DNA of 9,964 nt from Gulosibacter sediminis (GTDB lineage Bacteria > Actinomycetota > Actinomycetes > Actinomycetales > Microbacteriaceae): contig NZ_JACXJG010000005.1 in NCBI RefSeq assembly GCF_014904065.1, positions 104,358 through 114,321 of the forward strand, in the 5' to 3' direction. The translations under genes and the position numbers were made by a program. Shown here in pieces: positions 1-8,963 of this stretch; the first letter of the stretch is position 1; every line of letters begins with the position of its first letter. The notes below the pieces were generated by a model. It was not told where the DNA came from. It did no database searches and worked only from the letters and a program-made list of their open reading frames with translations.

Positions 1-1
1 G

Positions 2-1063
2 CTAGTCGTCAGTGCGAGTACCGAAGACGATTTCGTCCCACGTCGGCATCGCCGGGCGCGCGCCGGTGCGTTTGCGCGACTGCGACGGTGCCTGCTCGGC
101 CTCGTCGACCGCGAGGTCGAGCTGGTTCGCGTCGTCGTCGAGCGCGACCGGATCGTGCTCGGGGTCGACCTCAGCCTCGGGCTCCGCCGGCGACTCGTCG
201 GGCTGCGCGCTCGCGGCCGCGAACGGCGTCACGCGCGCCTGTGGCTCGGACGCGTCGGCCGGGCCGTCGATGACGAGCTCGTCGTCGTCCTGGTACTCGG
301 CCATCTCGTCGTAGACCGTGTGCTGGCGCTCGCCGCGGCGGCGGCGCAGCTGCTCGAGCAGGTCGGCGGTCTCGTAGGTCGTGGCCGAGCTCGTGGCCTC
401 GCTCGCTTCGGGCGCCGCGGGGGCGTCCTTCTCGGCGACGGGAATCACGCCCTCGGGATGCTCGTGGGCGACAGCGCGCAGGTGCGGCCCGCGCATGCCC
501 TGCACCTCGCCCTGCTGCGACAGCGTGACGGCCGCGGGGGAGTCGGGGCGCAGCGCGTGGCCCTTCGTGTCGAACTTCCACAGCGCGTGGCGCTCGACGT
601 CGCCCGTGACGAAGTTGAGGCCAACGTGCCAGCCGGTCTCGGGGTCGCGCCAGGCATCCCAGCGCACCTGCCGTGCCTCGAGCTGCTCGAGGCGCGCGTC
701 GATCGCGACGCCGAAGCTCGTGGCCTCGCTCGAGAGCGGGTCAACCTGCTGCTGTAGTCGCACCGGCACCCCTCGCGCCTGTTCGACGATGTAGCCGCGC
801 TCAGCAATGATCGGCGCCTCGAAGCGCTCGACCGTCTCACGGTCGGCGCCGGTCTCGGCCACGACCTCGTCGACCGTGTGGCCGGCGCGAATCAGCTGCT
901 GGATCTCACGTGGCGGCACCTTCGGGCCGGCGCTGCGCACCTGGCGTTGCGGCCGGAGTGCGGCCTGCAGCGTGTCGTCGACACGAAGGCGGAATCGGTC
1001 ACCGTTTTCGTTGGTGGCGAGCATCCAGCCGTCCTCGACGCTGACGAACCGCAGTTCCTGCAT
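2..1063 (-). CDS. sepH: SepH-type septation protein (DUF3071), FtsZ regulator
   Basis: The protein has 353 residues. SepH is an actinobacterial cell-division protein that stimulates FtsZ assembly at the septum (known for Streptomyces). The conserved N-terminal DUF3071 block begins MQELRFVSVEDG. A helix-turn-helix-like stretch follows at about residues 50-90, and a Trp-rich conserved segment (RWDAWRDPETGWHVGL) lies near 133-150. A long acidic, Pro/Ala-rich and probably disordered linker covers roughly 220-335. The C-terminus carries the family signature WDEIVFG at about 342-348. I chose the ATG at 1063 because GAGGAGG sits 5 nt upstream of it. A TTG 21 nt further upstream is open but would put that Shine-Dalgarno inside the gene. 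The gene is complete, with its TAG at the window edge, and is divergent from the DUF4193 gene. Family assignment is firm; the FtsZ role is inferred by homology. Confidence 0.9.
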   Translation of the reverse strand: MQELRFVSVEDGWMLATNENGDRFRLRVDDTLQAALRPQRQVRSAGPKVPPREIQQLIRAGHTVDEVVAETGADRETVERFEAPIIAERGYIVEQARGVPVRLQQQVDPLSSEATSFGVAIDARLEQLEARQVRWDAWRDPETGWHVGLNFVTGDVERHALWKFDTKGHALRPDSPAAVTLSQQGEVQGMRGPHLRAVAHEHPEGVIPVAEKDAPAAPEASEATSSATTYETADLLEQLRRRRGERQHTVYDEMAEYQDDDELVIDGPADASEPQARVTPFAAASAQPDESPAEPEAEVDPEHDPVALDDDANQLDLAVDEAEQAPSQSRKRTGARPAMPTWDEIVFGTRTDD

Positions 1064-1068
1064 TTGAG

Positions 1069-1075
1069 CCTCCTC
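1069..1075 (-). promoter_or_regulatory. Shine-Dalgarno of sepH, decides the start
   Basis: On the minus strand this reads GAGGAGG, a near-perfect anti-16S match, 5 nt before the ATG at 1063. It argues for MQELRF as the N-terminus and against the upstream in-frame TTG. The sepH promoter should lie between here and about 1170, but I found no hexamer pair there with acceptable spacing. Confidence 0.85.
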
Positions 1076-1174
1076 TATCGCCAAAAAGCTTCACAGATAA
1101 GCCCGAAAGAGTGCGGCAAATGGCTCGCGCGCCGCCGAAATATTCGCTCTCAGCGAGTTCCGCCCAAGGTCGCG

Positions 1175-1203
1175 TTGCGCGGGCTGCAAATGTCGTGCAT
1201 AAT
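1175..1203 (+). promoter_or_regulatory. Candidate sigma-70-type promoter of DUF4193 gene
   Basis: TTGCGC (1175-1180) and CATAAT (1198-1203) are separated by exactly 17 bp, a good housekeeping-sigma arrangement. The start site would fall near 1210, leaving a leader of about 46 nt before the ATG at 1256. The 192-bp divergent gap between sepH and DUF4193 holds this promoter and presumably that of sepH. Predicted from spacing and hexamer similarity only. Confidence 0.6.
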
Positions 1204-1212
1204 TGCGCGCCA

Positions 1213-1230
1213 GCAGGGGTGTTTCCCTGC
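1213..1230 (+). other. Small hairpin in the leader of the DUF4193 mRNA
   Basis: GCAGGG (1213-1218) and CCCTGC (1225-1230) form a perfect 6-bp inverted repeat with a 6-nt loop. It starts only a few bases after the predicted transcription start, so it would form a 5'-end stem-loop in the mRNA or, as DNA, a dyad downstream of the promoter. It could protect the 5' end or be an operator. Function is unknown. Confidence 0.4.
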
Positions 1231-1255
1231 CACGTTCTTGAGCTATTGGATGGTA

Positions 1256-1552
1256 ATGGCAACTGACTACGATGCCCCTCGTAAAACAGAAGAAGACACC
1301 GACTCGATCGAAGCGCTGAAGGAACGAGTACCCGCCTCGGCTTCCGCGAATGTCGACATCGACCAGGGTGATGGTGTTCACGGGTTTGACCTGTCGGACA
1401 GCGATCTCAGTGATATTGAGCTTGAGACCGTCGTGATTCCGCCGCAGGCCGACGAGTTCACCTGTATGGAGTGCTTCCTCATCAAGCACCGCTCGCAGCT
1501 CTCGTCGCACTCGACGCAGGGCAACCCGGTCTGTAAGGACTGCGCCGGCTAA
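1256..1552 (+). CDS. DUF4193 family small zinc-ribbon protein
   Basis: This is a 98-residue acidic protein. The N-terminus MATDYDAPRK is typical of DUF4193, a family conserved across actinobacteria and of unassigned function. The C-terminal third carries two CxxC knuckles, C70-x2-C73 and C93-x2-C96, expected to bind one zinc (zinc-ribbon type). Residues 35-60 are rich in Asp/Ser/Glu. The start is the ATG at 1256. An ATG at 1250 is also in frame and would add only Met-Val, and neither has a strong Shine-Dalgarno. The gene is preceded by a good promoter, is divergent from sepH and faces the DUF3093 gene. DUF4193, DUF3093 and dut are also neighbours in Mycobacterium, so the grouping is old. No enzymatic function can be claimed. 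Confidence 0.88.
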   Translation: MATDYDAPRKTEEDTDSIEALKERVPASASANVDIDQGDGVHGFDLSDSDLSDIELETVVIPPQADEFTCMECFLIKHRSQLSSHSTQGNPVCKDCAG

Positions 1553-1570
1553 CTCACCGCCCGCGCGCTC

Positions 1571-1604
1571 AGTGGCTCAGCTTCGCTTCGGAAGCTGAGC
1601 CACT
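1571..1604. terminator. Bidirectional hairpin between DUF4193 and DUF3093 genes
   Basis: A perfect 14-bp stem (AGTGGCTCAGCTTC paired with its exact complement) encloses a 6-nt loop. It lies 18 nt after the DUF4193 stop. Its 5' part contains the stop codon and last codons of the converging DUF3093 gene. Neither strand has a U-run after the stem, so it is a low-U actinobacterial-style terminator or an mRNA-end stabiliser serving both genes. Confidence 0.7.
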
Positions 1605-2047
1605 GCCGCATCCAGCGCCTTCGCAAGCTCCTTGGGGCGGCGGGTCGAGAACAGCCAGTAAGGGATCGGGTCGCGCTCGTCGGTGATCTCGACGCGCACG
1701 CTCGTGCGGACCCAGCCGCGCAGGCTCGTCCATGCCCGCGCATCCAGGCCTGGACCCGCTGCGTGGCGGGCCGCTGGCATGGTCTCGTTGGCGGTGACGG
1801 CGCCGACATGGCGCAGCGGAATCTGGGCGGCGCCGACGCGCAGGGTCGCGTCGCTGACCTCGATGACGGGGGAGCTGCTGACGAGAAAGGCGACGTACCC
1901 GCCGTACAGGGCGATACCGAGGATCACGCCGACGAGGGTGTTGATCGGCAGAAATACCACGATCATCGCCGGCACAATGAGTGCCCCGGCGATGTACATC
2001 CAGAGGGACGGGGAGACTCGTTCGCGGTAATTCACCCTGCTATGCAA
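1577..2047 (-). CDS. DUF3093 family membrane protein
   Basis: This protein of up to 156 residues resembles DUF3093, an actinobacterial family of unknown function. The YRERVSPSLW motif near the N-terminus is typical. Two closely spaced hydrophobic segments follow (about residues 17-34 and 36-54), then a soluble C-terminal domain with strand-like stretches (VIEVSDATLRVG, VRVEITDERDPIPYWLFSTRRP). The expected topology is a membrane hairpin with a globular tail. The start is uncertain. The frame opens at a TTG at 2047, directly after an in-frame TGA, with GGTGA 6 nt upstream. A GTG at 2035 would give MNYRERV, which fits the family length better but has poorly spaced ribosome binding. The gene is divergent from dut, and its last codons form the shared terminator hairpin. 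Confidence 0.8.
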   Translation of the reverse strand: MHSRVNYRERVSPSLWMYIAGALIVPAMIVVFLPINTLVGVILGIALYGGYVAFLVSSSPVIEVSDATLRVGAAQIPLRHVGAVTANETMPAARHAAGPGLDARAWTSLRGWVRTSVRVEITDERDPIPYWLFSTRRPKELAKALDAAVAQLPKRS

Positions 2048-2112
2048 TCACCGTCACCGCGTGGATTCCTGAGTTCTCGGTGCTCGATTCATTAGAGCTT
2101 TCCCCGGTCGAC

Positions 2113-2118
2113 TAGCCT
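2113..2118 (+). promoter_or_regulatory. -10 element of dut, probably giving a leaderless mRNA
   Basis: TAGCCT fits the actinobacterial TANNNT -10 consensus. Exactly 7 nt separate it from the GTG start of dut, so transcription should begin on or next to the start codon. No Shine-Dalgarno precedes the GTG. A -35 match around 2089-2095 is poor. The rest of the 78-bp divergent gap to DUF3093 shows no other clear signal. Confidence 0.6.
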
Positions 2119-2125
2119 ACGTAGC

Positions 2126-2608
2126 GTGAGTGGCCACTACGACATCCCCTTTACCGGTACCCGGCCTTACCGGGCGAATCCGAACGACGCTGGCGCCGAT
2201 TTGCTCTCGGCCGAGGAGCTGACCTTGCAACCGGGCGAGCGCGCGCTCGTTGGCACCGGCACCGCGATCGCGCTGCCGACCGGTACGGTCGGACTCGTCG
2301 CACCACGCTCGGGTCTCGCCGCGAAGCATGGCATCACGATCGTGAATGCGCCGGGCGTCATCGACGCGGGATATCGTGGCGAGCTCAAGGTTTCGCTGCT
2401 GAATACAGATGCTCGCGAGCCGTACACGATCAACGTGGGCGACCGCATCGCCCAGCTACTAGTAGTGCCGATTCCCACCGTCGTGTTCTCGCAGGTGGAT
2501 GTGTTGCCCGAGGGTGAGCGCGGGGAAGCAGGATTCGGCTCGAGCGGATACGCGCACGGCGCGACCGCGACGCAGGCAGGAGAGGAGCCCGTGAATGGGT
2601 CTGTTTGA
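2126..2608 (+). CDS. dut: dUTP diphosphatase (dUTPase), trimeric type
   Basis: The enzyme hydrolyses dUTP to dUMP and pyrophosphate, keeping uracil out of DNA and supplying dUMP for thymidylate synthesis. It is cytosolic and homotrimeric in this family. All five dUTPase motifs are visible: I, DAGADL at residues 21-26; II, PRSGLA at 60-65; III, GVIDAGYRGE at 77-86, with the catalytic-type Asp80 and substrate-stacking Tyr83; IV, DRIAQL at 106-111; V, RGEAGFGSSG at 132-141. The length of 160 residues is normal; the last 15 are a variable tail. The GTG start agrees with the family N-terminus and with the leaderless -10 just upstream. It heads a likely operon, since its end overlaps the DUF3710 start by 14 nt. 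Confidence 0.96.
   Translation: MSGHYDIPFTGTRPYRANPNDAGADLLSAEELTLQPGERALVGTGTAIALPTGTVGLVAPRSGLAAKHGITIVNAPGVIDAGYRGELKVSLLNTDAREPYTINVGDRIAQLLVVPIPTVVFSQVDVLPEGERGEAGFGSSGYAHGATATQAGEEPVNGSV
2582..2587 (+). promoter_or_regulatory. Ribosome binding site of DUF3710 gene, inside dut
   Basis: GAGGAG lies 7 nt before the ATG at 2595 and within the last codons of dut. It fixes the DUF3710 start at ATG (MGLFDMF) and implies translational coupling between the two genes. A GTG 4 nt upstream of the ATG is in another frame. Confidence 0.8.
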
Positions 2609-3341
2609 CATGTTCCGCAAGCAGGAGGATGTGCCGAAGGCGGAGAAGCTCGTCGTCGAGGATGACGAGCTCGAGGTCGACGCCGAGACCGACGAGGTGG
2701 AGCCCGAGGAATTCGAGAAGGAGGCCCCGGCCGACCGTGCTGAGGAGGGCCCCTACGACGAGTCTGAGGCCGACGCCGCGACGAACCCGAGCGGCTACAT
2801 CGACTTTGGCGCCCTGCGCATCCCTGCCCGCGAGGGGCTCGCGCTGCGCCTCGAGTTTCTCGAGAAGACGCGCCGGGTCATCGCCGTTGCACTCGACCTC
2901 AACGGCTCGACGCTGCAGGTGCAGGCGTTCGCCGCTCCGCGCTCGTCGGGCATCTGGGCGGATGTGCGCAGCAAGCTCAAGACGACCGTCACGCAGCAGG
3001 GTGGCGAGGTGACCGAGGTCGAGTCGGATCTCGGTACGGCGCTGCACACATTCTTGCCACAGGTGGCGAACCAGAAGGGCGCCGCGCCGCGCCGCGGCGC
3101 CTTCTTCTACGGTGTCGACGGCCCCCGGTGGTTCCTCCGCGGTGTCGTGAGCGGTGCCGCGACCCGCGATGACGAGAAGCTCGAAGAGATGCTCGCGCTG
3201 TTCCGCGGCGTCATCGTGGTGCGTGGCGGCCGTGCTGCGCCGCCCCGCGACCTGCTCGAGCTCACGGTGCCGAAGGCGATGGCCGAGCAAATGCAGAAGC
3301 AGGCCGCCGCGCAGGCGGCGAAGCGCAAGCTTCAGGCCTAA
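2595..3341 (+). CDS. DUF3710 family protein, function unknown
   Basis: This 248-residue soluble protein has three parts. First comes a short hydrophobic-basic N-terminus (MGLFDMFRK). Next is a highly acidic segment (about 20-62), probably disordered. The conserved DUF3710 core runs from GYIDFGALRIP (about 67-77) through an LQVQAFAAPRSSGIW block to GPRWFLRGVVSG and a Leu/Val-rich end. The C-terminal 20 residues are Ala/Gln/Lys-rich. No signal peptide or membrane segment is seen. The family is actinobacterial, unassigned and usually adjacent to dut, as here with a 14-nt overlap and an internal ribosome binding site. Co-expression with dut is therefore likely, but a role in nucleotide metabolism would be guesswork. 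Confidence 0.88.
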   Translation: MGLFDMFRKQEDVPKAEKLVVEDDELEVDAETDEVEPEEFEKEAPADRAEEGPYDESEADAATNPSGYIDFGALRIPAREGLALRLEFLEKTRRVIAVALDLNGSTLQVQAFAAPRSSGIWADVRSKLKTTVTQQGGEVTEVESDLGTALHTFLPQVANQKGAAPRRGAFFYGVDGPRWFLRGVVSGAATRDDEKLEEMLALFRGVIVVRGGRAAPPRDLLELTVPKAMAEQMQKQAAAQAAKRKLQA

Positions 3342-3356
3342 CGGAACAGTGACGAC

Positions 3357-4118
3357 ATGAGCGACGAACCGCGCGAGCGCGACACGGCGGCTGAGGGCCC
3401 GAGCGGCGACGAACTGCAGCAGAAGTTTGGCGCCGCCGCGCGCAACTCGGCGCTCGGGCGCGTCGCCGAGACCGACTCGATGTCGGCAGCGCTGCTCACC
3501 GCGATGGGCGGCTGGCGCGGCCTCGTCGAGGCGCTGCTGCCGGGGATCGCGTTCCTCGTGCTCTACGTGCTCACGCAGGACCTCTGGCTCTCGGTGGGCG
3601 TGCCCGCCGTGATCGGTCTCGCATTCGTGATCGTGCGCCTGGTGCGCCGCGAGCCGGCCGCATCCGCGGTCGGCGGCCTGCTCGGGCTCGTCGTCTCGGG
3701 GTTCCTCGCGCTGCGCAGTGGCGAGGGTGCGCAGTACTTCGTTGTCGGGTTCTGGACCAACGGTGCCTACGCGGCCGGGCTGTTGCTCTCGATGCTCGTC
3801 CGCTGGCCGATCATCGGCGTCATCTCGGGTTTCCTGTTTGGCGACGGCACCAAGTGGCGCGCCTCGCGGCGGCTGATGTGGTGGATGCAGTTGGCGACTG
3901 GCGTCTGGGTCGTGTTTTTCCTGGCTCGCCTCGCGGTGCAGTTGCCGCTCTATTTTGCTGGCGCCGTCGAGGCCCTCGGGGTTGCCCGTTTGGTCATGGG
4001 GGCGCCCCTGTTCGCGCTCGTGATCGTGCTCACTGTGCTCTTTGTTCGCGCCGTATACCAAACCGCATCCGACCCCGCCAAGTCAGGCGAACCTAAGCAG
4101 AACCTGGCCGACGAATGA
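3357..4118 (+). CDS. DUF3159 family polytopic membrane protein
   Basis: This 253-residue protein has a polar N-terminal tail (about 1-48), then MGGWRGLVEALLPGIAF, the opening of DUF3159. About six hydrophobic segments follow, near residues 56-74, 76-95, 101-118, 125-160 (possibly two), 178-200 and 208-231. The C-terminal tail of about 20 residues is polar. Conserved-looking polar features inside the membrane part include FWTNGAY and the FGDGTKWRASRRLMWW loop. The family is actinobacterial, loosely likened to septation-protein-A-type membrane proteins, and lacks a proven function. The ATG at 3357 lies 15 nt after the DUF3710 stop with only a weak GGAA upstream, so translation probably depends on readthrough from DUF3710. 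Most likely the last gene of the dut operon, though no terminator follows before acnA. Confidence 0.85.
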   Translation: MSDEPRERDTAAEGPSGDELQQKFGAAARNSALGRVAETDSMSAALLTAMGGWRGLVEALLPGIAFLVLYVLTQDLWLSVGVPAVIGLAFVIVRLVRREPAASAVGGLLGLVVSGFLALRSGEGAQYFVVGFWTNGAYAAGLLLSMLVRWPIIGVISGFLFGDGTKWRASRRLMWWMQLATGVWVVFFLARLAVQLPLYFAGAVEALGVARLVMGAPLFALVIVLTVLFVRAVYQTASDPAKSGEPKQNLADE

Positions 4119-4141
4119 ACTCGTCGCACCCGCAAATACGG

Positions 4142-4147
4142 TAAGAT
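4142..4147 (+). promoter_or_regulatory. Candidate -10 element of acnA
   Basis: TAAGAT is a good TANNAT match in the 76-bp gap between DUF3159 and acnA. It predicts a start site near 4154 and a leader of about 40 nt. No convincing -35 hexamer is found 16-18 bp upstream (around 4118-4125), which suggests a weak or activator-assisted promoter. Confidence 0.5.
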
Positions 4148-4148
4148 C

Positions 4149-4162
4149 TCTCTAAGTCGAGA
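4149..4162. promoter_or_regulatory. Inverted repeat TCTC-N6-GAGA, candidate acnA operator
   Basis: TCTCTAAGTCGAGA forms a dyad with 4-bp arms and a 6-bp centre, flanked by further partial symmetry (AAGAT on the left, ATCTT on the right). It begins 2 nt after the predicted -10 and spans the predicted transcription start, where a bound repressor would block initiation. It does not resemble the AcnR or DtxR/IdeR boxes I know from other actinobacteria. The regulator is unknown. Confidence 0.4.
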
Positions 4163-4184
4163 TATCTTCCGGCAAGTCAAAGAT

Positions 4185-4190
4185 AAGGAG
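4185..4190 (+). promoter_or_regulatory. Ribosome binding site of acnA
   Basis: AAGGAG is placed 4 nt before the GTG at 4195, which it selects as the start of aconitase. Confidence 0.8.
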
Positions 4191-4194
4191 CATC

Positions 4195-6888
<2,694 letters not shown>

Positions 6889-6899
6889 TTCACCGCAGA

Positions 6900-6944
6900 C
6901 CGCGTCGGCGGGTAGCCTTAAGGGCTGCCCGCCGACGCGGTTTT
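6900..6944 (+). terminator. Intrinsic terminator of acnA
   Basis: An 18-bp stem (6900-6917 with 6923-6940) contains a single G-U pair and a 5-nt loop (TTAAG), and is followed directly by TTTT. It starts 11 nt after the acnA stop. It is the strongest terminator in the window and separates acnA from dxs. Confidence 0.92.
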
Positions 6945-6958
6945 CCGCGCGCGGGCGG

Positions 6959-6964
6959 TAGAAT
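6959..6964 (+). promoter_or_regulatory. -10 element of dxs
   Basis: TAGAAT matches TANNNT closely and predicts a start near 6971, about 22 nt before the dxs ATG. A -35 at 17-bp spacing would fall at about 6936-6941 (GCGGTT), which is poor and lies in the 3' arm of the acnA terminator. Confidence 0.6.
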
Positions 6965-6980
6965 TACTGCTTACGTGAAG

Positions 6981-6987
6981 AAGGGAG
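6981..6987 (+). promoter_or_regulatory. Ribosome binding site of dxs
   Basis: AAGGGAG is 5 nt upstream of the ATG at 6993. It rules against the in-frame GTG at 6975, which would place this site inside the coding region. Confidence 0.8.
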
Positions 6988-6992
6988 TCCGA

Positions 6993-8963
6993 ATGGCGGA
7001 GCAGCTCTTGCCATCGATTAAGGGGCCCCGAGATCTTGACCGTCTCTCGCAGGCGGAGCTCGAGCAATTGGCGGAAGAAGTCCGCGCGTTCCTGATCGAG
7101 CACGTCAGCCGTACCGGCGGGCACCTTGGCCCGAACCTCGGCGTCGTTGAACTGACGCTCGCGATTCATCGCGTCTTCGACTCACCGAAGGACGCCGTGG
7201 TGTTCGACACGGGGCACCAGTCGTACGTGCACAAGCTGCTCACGGGGCGCCAGAACTTCGACGAGCTGCGTGAACGCGGCGGCCTCGCTGGCTACCCGCA
7301 GCGCGCCGAGTCTGAGCACGACATCGTCGAGTCGTCGCACGCCTCGAGCTCGCTGAGCTGGGCCGACGGCATCTCGCGCGCCTGGCAGGTCACCGGCCAG
7401 CGCGACCGCGCCGTCGTTGCCGTCGTCGGCGACGGCGCGCTCACGGGCGGCATGACCTGGGAGGCGCTGAACAACATCAGCGACGACAACTCGCGCCGCC
7501 TCGTCATCGTCGTTAACGACAACGGCCGCTCGTACGCGCCGACCATCGGCGGCATGGCCCGCTTCCTCAACCGCGTGCGGACCGACCGCACCTACACGAG
7601 TCTCCAGAAGTCCTCCGACCGTGCCTTCTCGCGCTTCGGCGGCAAGTTCGGCCGCAGCGTCTATCGCGCGGTGCGCGGCGGTCTACACGGCTTCCTTTCG
7701 CGCTTCACGAACAACGAGTCGCTCTACTCGAACCTCGACGTCAAGTACCTCGGCCCGATCGACGGCCACGACGAGCGTGCCGTTGAGGAGGCACTGCGCC
7801 AGGCCCACGACTACGGGCAGCCCGTCATCGTGCACGTCATCACCGAGAAGGGGCACGGCTTCAAGCCGGCCACCGATGACGTGAACGACCAGTTCCACGC
7901 GGTCGGCCAGATCGACCCGATCACGGGCGAGCCGGTGGCCGAGTCAAGCGGGCAGTCCTGGACGGCCGTGTTTGGCGACGAACTCGTCAAGGTGGCCGAC
8001 GAACGCGAGGACGTCGTGGGCATCACCGCGGCGATGCTGCGCCCGGTCGGCCTCGAACCGTTCGCGAAGAAGTACCCGAAGCGCGTGCACGACGTCGGCA
8101 TTGCCGAGCAGCACGCGGTCACTTCGGCCGCCGGGATGGCCTTCGGCGGTCTGCACCCGGTCGTCGCGATCTACGCGACGTTCATGAATCGGGCGTTCGA
8201 CCAGGTGCTCATGGATGTGGGCCTCCACCACGCGCCGGTCACCTTCGTGCTCGACCGCGCCGGCGTGACCGGCCCCGACGGCCCGAGCCACCACGGCATG
8301 TGGGATTTGGCGTTGCTGCAGATCGTGCCGGGCATTCGGCTCGCCGCGCCGCGCGACGCGACGCGGCTGCGCGAGGAATTCCGCGAGGCGGTTGCCGTGG
8401 AAGACGGACCCACCGTGCTGCGGTATTCGAAGGGCAAGGTCGGCGACGAGATCGAGGCGCTACGTCGGCTCGAGGATGGCGTCGACGTGCTGCATGTCGG
8501 CAGCCGTTCCGATGTCCTCATCGTCGCGGTTGGGTCGATGGCGGGCACCGCGATTGAGGTCGCGAAGCACGTCGAGGCCCAGGGCATCGGCGTCACGGTC
8601 GTCGACCCCCGCTGGGTCGTGCCCGTGCCCGAGAGCATCATCGCGCTCGCCGACGAACACCGGCTCGTCATCACGCTCGAAGACGGCATCGTCGTCGGCG
8701 GCATCGGCACCCGGGTGCGACAAGACCTGCGCGCGGCCGAGGTCGACACGACCGTGACCGAGCTCGGCCTGCCCGACGAGTTCATCGACCACGCGAGCCG
8801 CGGCCAGATTCTTGAGGATGCGGGGCTCACGCCCCAGCAGATCGCGCGAAACGTCGTGGCACAGGTGCTCGGGTCACGCATTCCGCACGCGCGACCCGAA
8901 CGCGTTGGCGGCTCGACTACGCCGGAAAGTCTGCTTCGCCCTCGGCAAGCACCTCACCAGTGA
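6993..8963 (+). CDS. dxs: 1-deoxy-D-xylulose-5-phosphate synthase
   Basis: DXS condenses pyruvate with glyceraldehyde 3-phosphate to 1-deoxy-D-xylulose 5-phosphate, releasing CO2. It is the thiamine-diphosphate- and Mg-dependent first step of the MEP isoprenoid pathway and a branch to thiamine and pyridoxal synthesis. In this 656-residue protein the N-terminal domain has DTGHQSYVHK (His75) and HASSSLSWADG. The ThDP/Mg motif starts at GDGA (Asp147) and is completed by NDN (Asn175). The Pyr domain carries the catalytic Glu372 in GIAEQHAV and DRAGVTGPDGPSHHG. A C-terminal transketolase domain follows. The start is the ATG at 6993, chosen by its Shine-Dalgarno. About 27 residues (from IPHARPERV on) extend past the usual end of the family; 47 nt of this tail overlap the opposing gene. 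The gene has its own promoter, after the acnA terminator. Confidence 0.96.
   Translation: MAEQLLPSIKGPRDLDRLSQAELEQLAEEVRAFLIEHVSRTGGHLGPNLGVVELTLAIHRVFDSPKDAVVFDTGHQSYVHKLLTGRQNFDELRERGGLAGYPQRAESEHDIVESSHASSSLSWADGISRAWQVTGQRDRAVVAVVGDGALTGGMTWEALNNISDDNSRRLVIVVNDNGRSYAPTIGGMARFLNRVRTDRTYTSLQKSSDRAFSRFGGKFGRSVYRAVRGGLHGFLSRFTNNESLYSNLDVKYLGPIDGHDERAVEEALRQAHDYGQPVIVHVITEKGHGFKPATDDVNDQFHAVGQIDPITGEPVAESSGQSWTAVFGDELVKVADEREDVVGITAAMLRPVGLEPFAKKYPKRVHDVGIAEQHAVTSAAGMAFGGLHPVVAIYATFMNRAFDQVLMDVGLHHAPVTFVLDRAGVTGPDGPSHHGMWDLALLQIVPGIRLAAPRDATRLREEFREAVAVEDGPTVLRYSKGKVGDEIEALRRLEDGVDVLHVGSRSDVLIVAVGSMAGTAIEVAKHVEAQGIGVTVVDPRWVVPVPESIIALADEHRLVITLEDGIVVGGIGTRVRQDLRAAEVDTTVTELGLPDEFIDHASRGQILEDAGLTPQQIARNVVAQVLGSRIPHARPERVGGSTTPESLLRPRQAPHQ

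Noticed and set aside
155..757. 200-codon plus-strand open frame opposite sepH
   Set aside because: The Arg/Leu/Ala/Gly-rich translation has no domain, whereas the minus strand encodes the SepH signatures at both ends.
878..1255. Upstream in-frame extension of the DUF4193 gene
   Set aside because: The frame is open far into sepH, but the family N-terminus MATDYDAPRK and the promoter at 1175-1203 place the true start at 1256.
3078..3101. Perfect 9-bp inverted repeat with a 6-nt loop inside DUF3710
   Set aside because: It consists only of G and C in an Ala/Arg/Gly-coding stretch (GAAPRRGA), as expected by chance at this composition, and is far from any gene end.
2430..4061. 543-codon minus-strand open frame across dut, DUF3710 and DUF3159
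   Set aside because: It crosses three well-supported plus-strand genes and gives Arg/His/Glu-rich low-complexity sequence without motifs; a compositional shadow.
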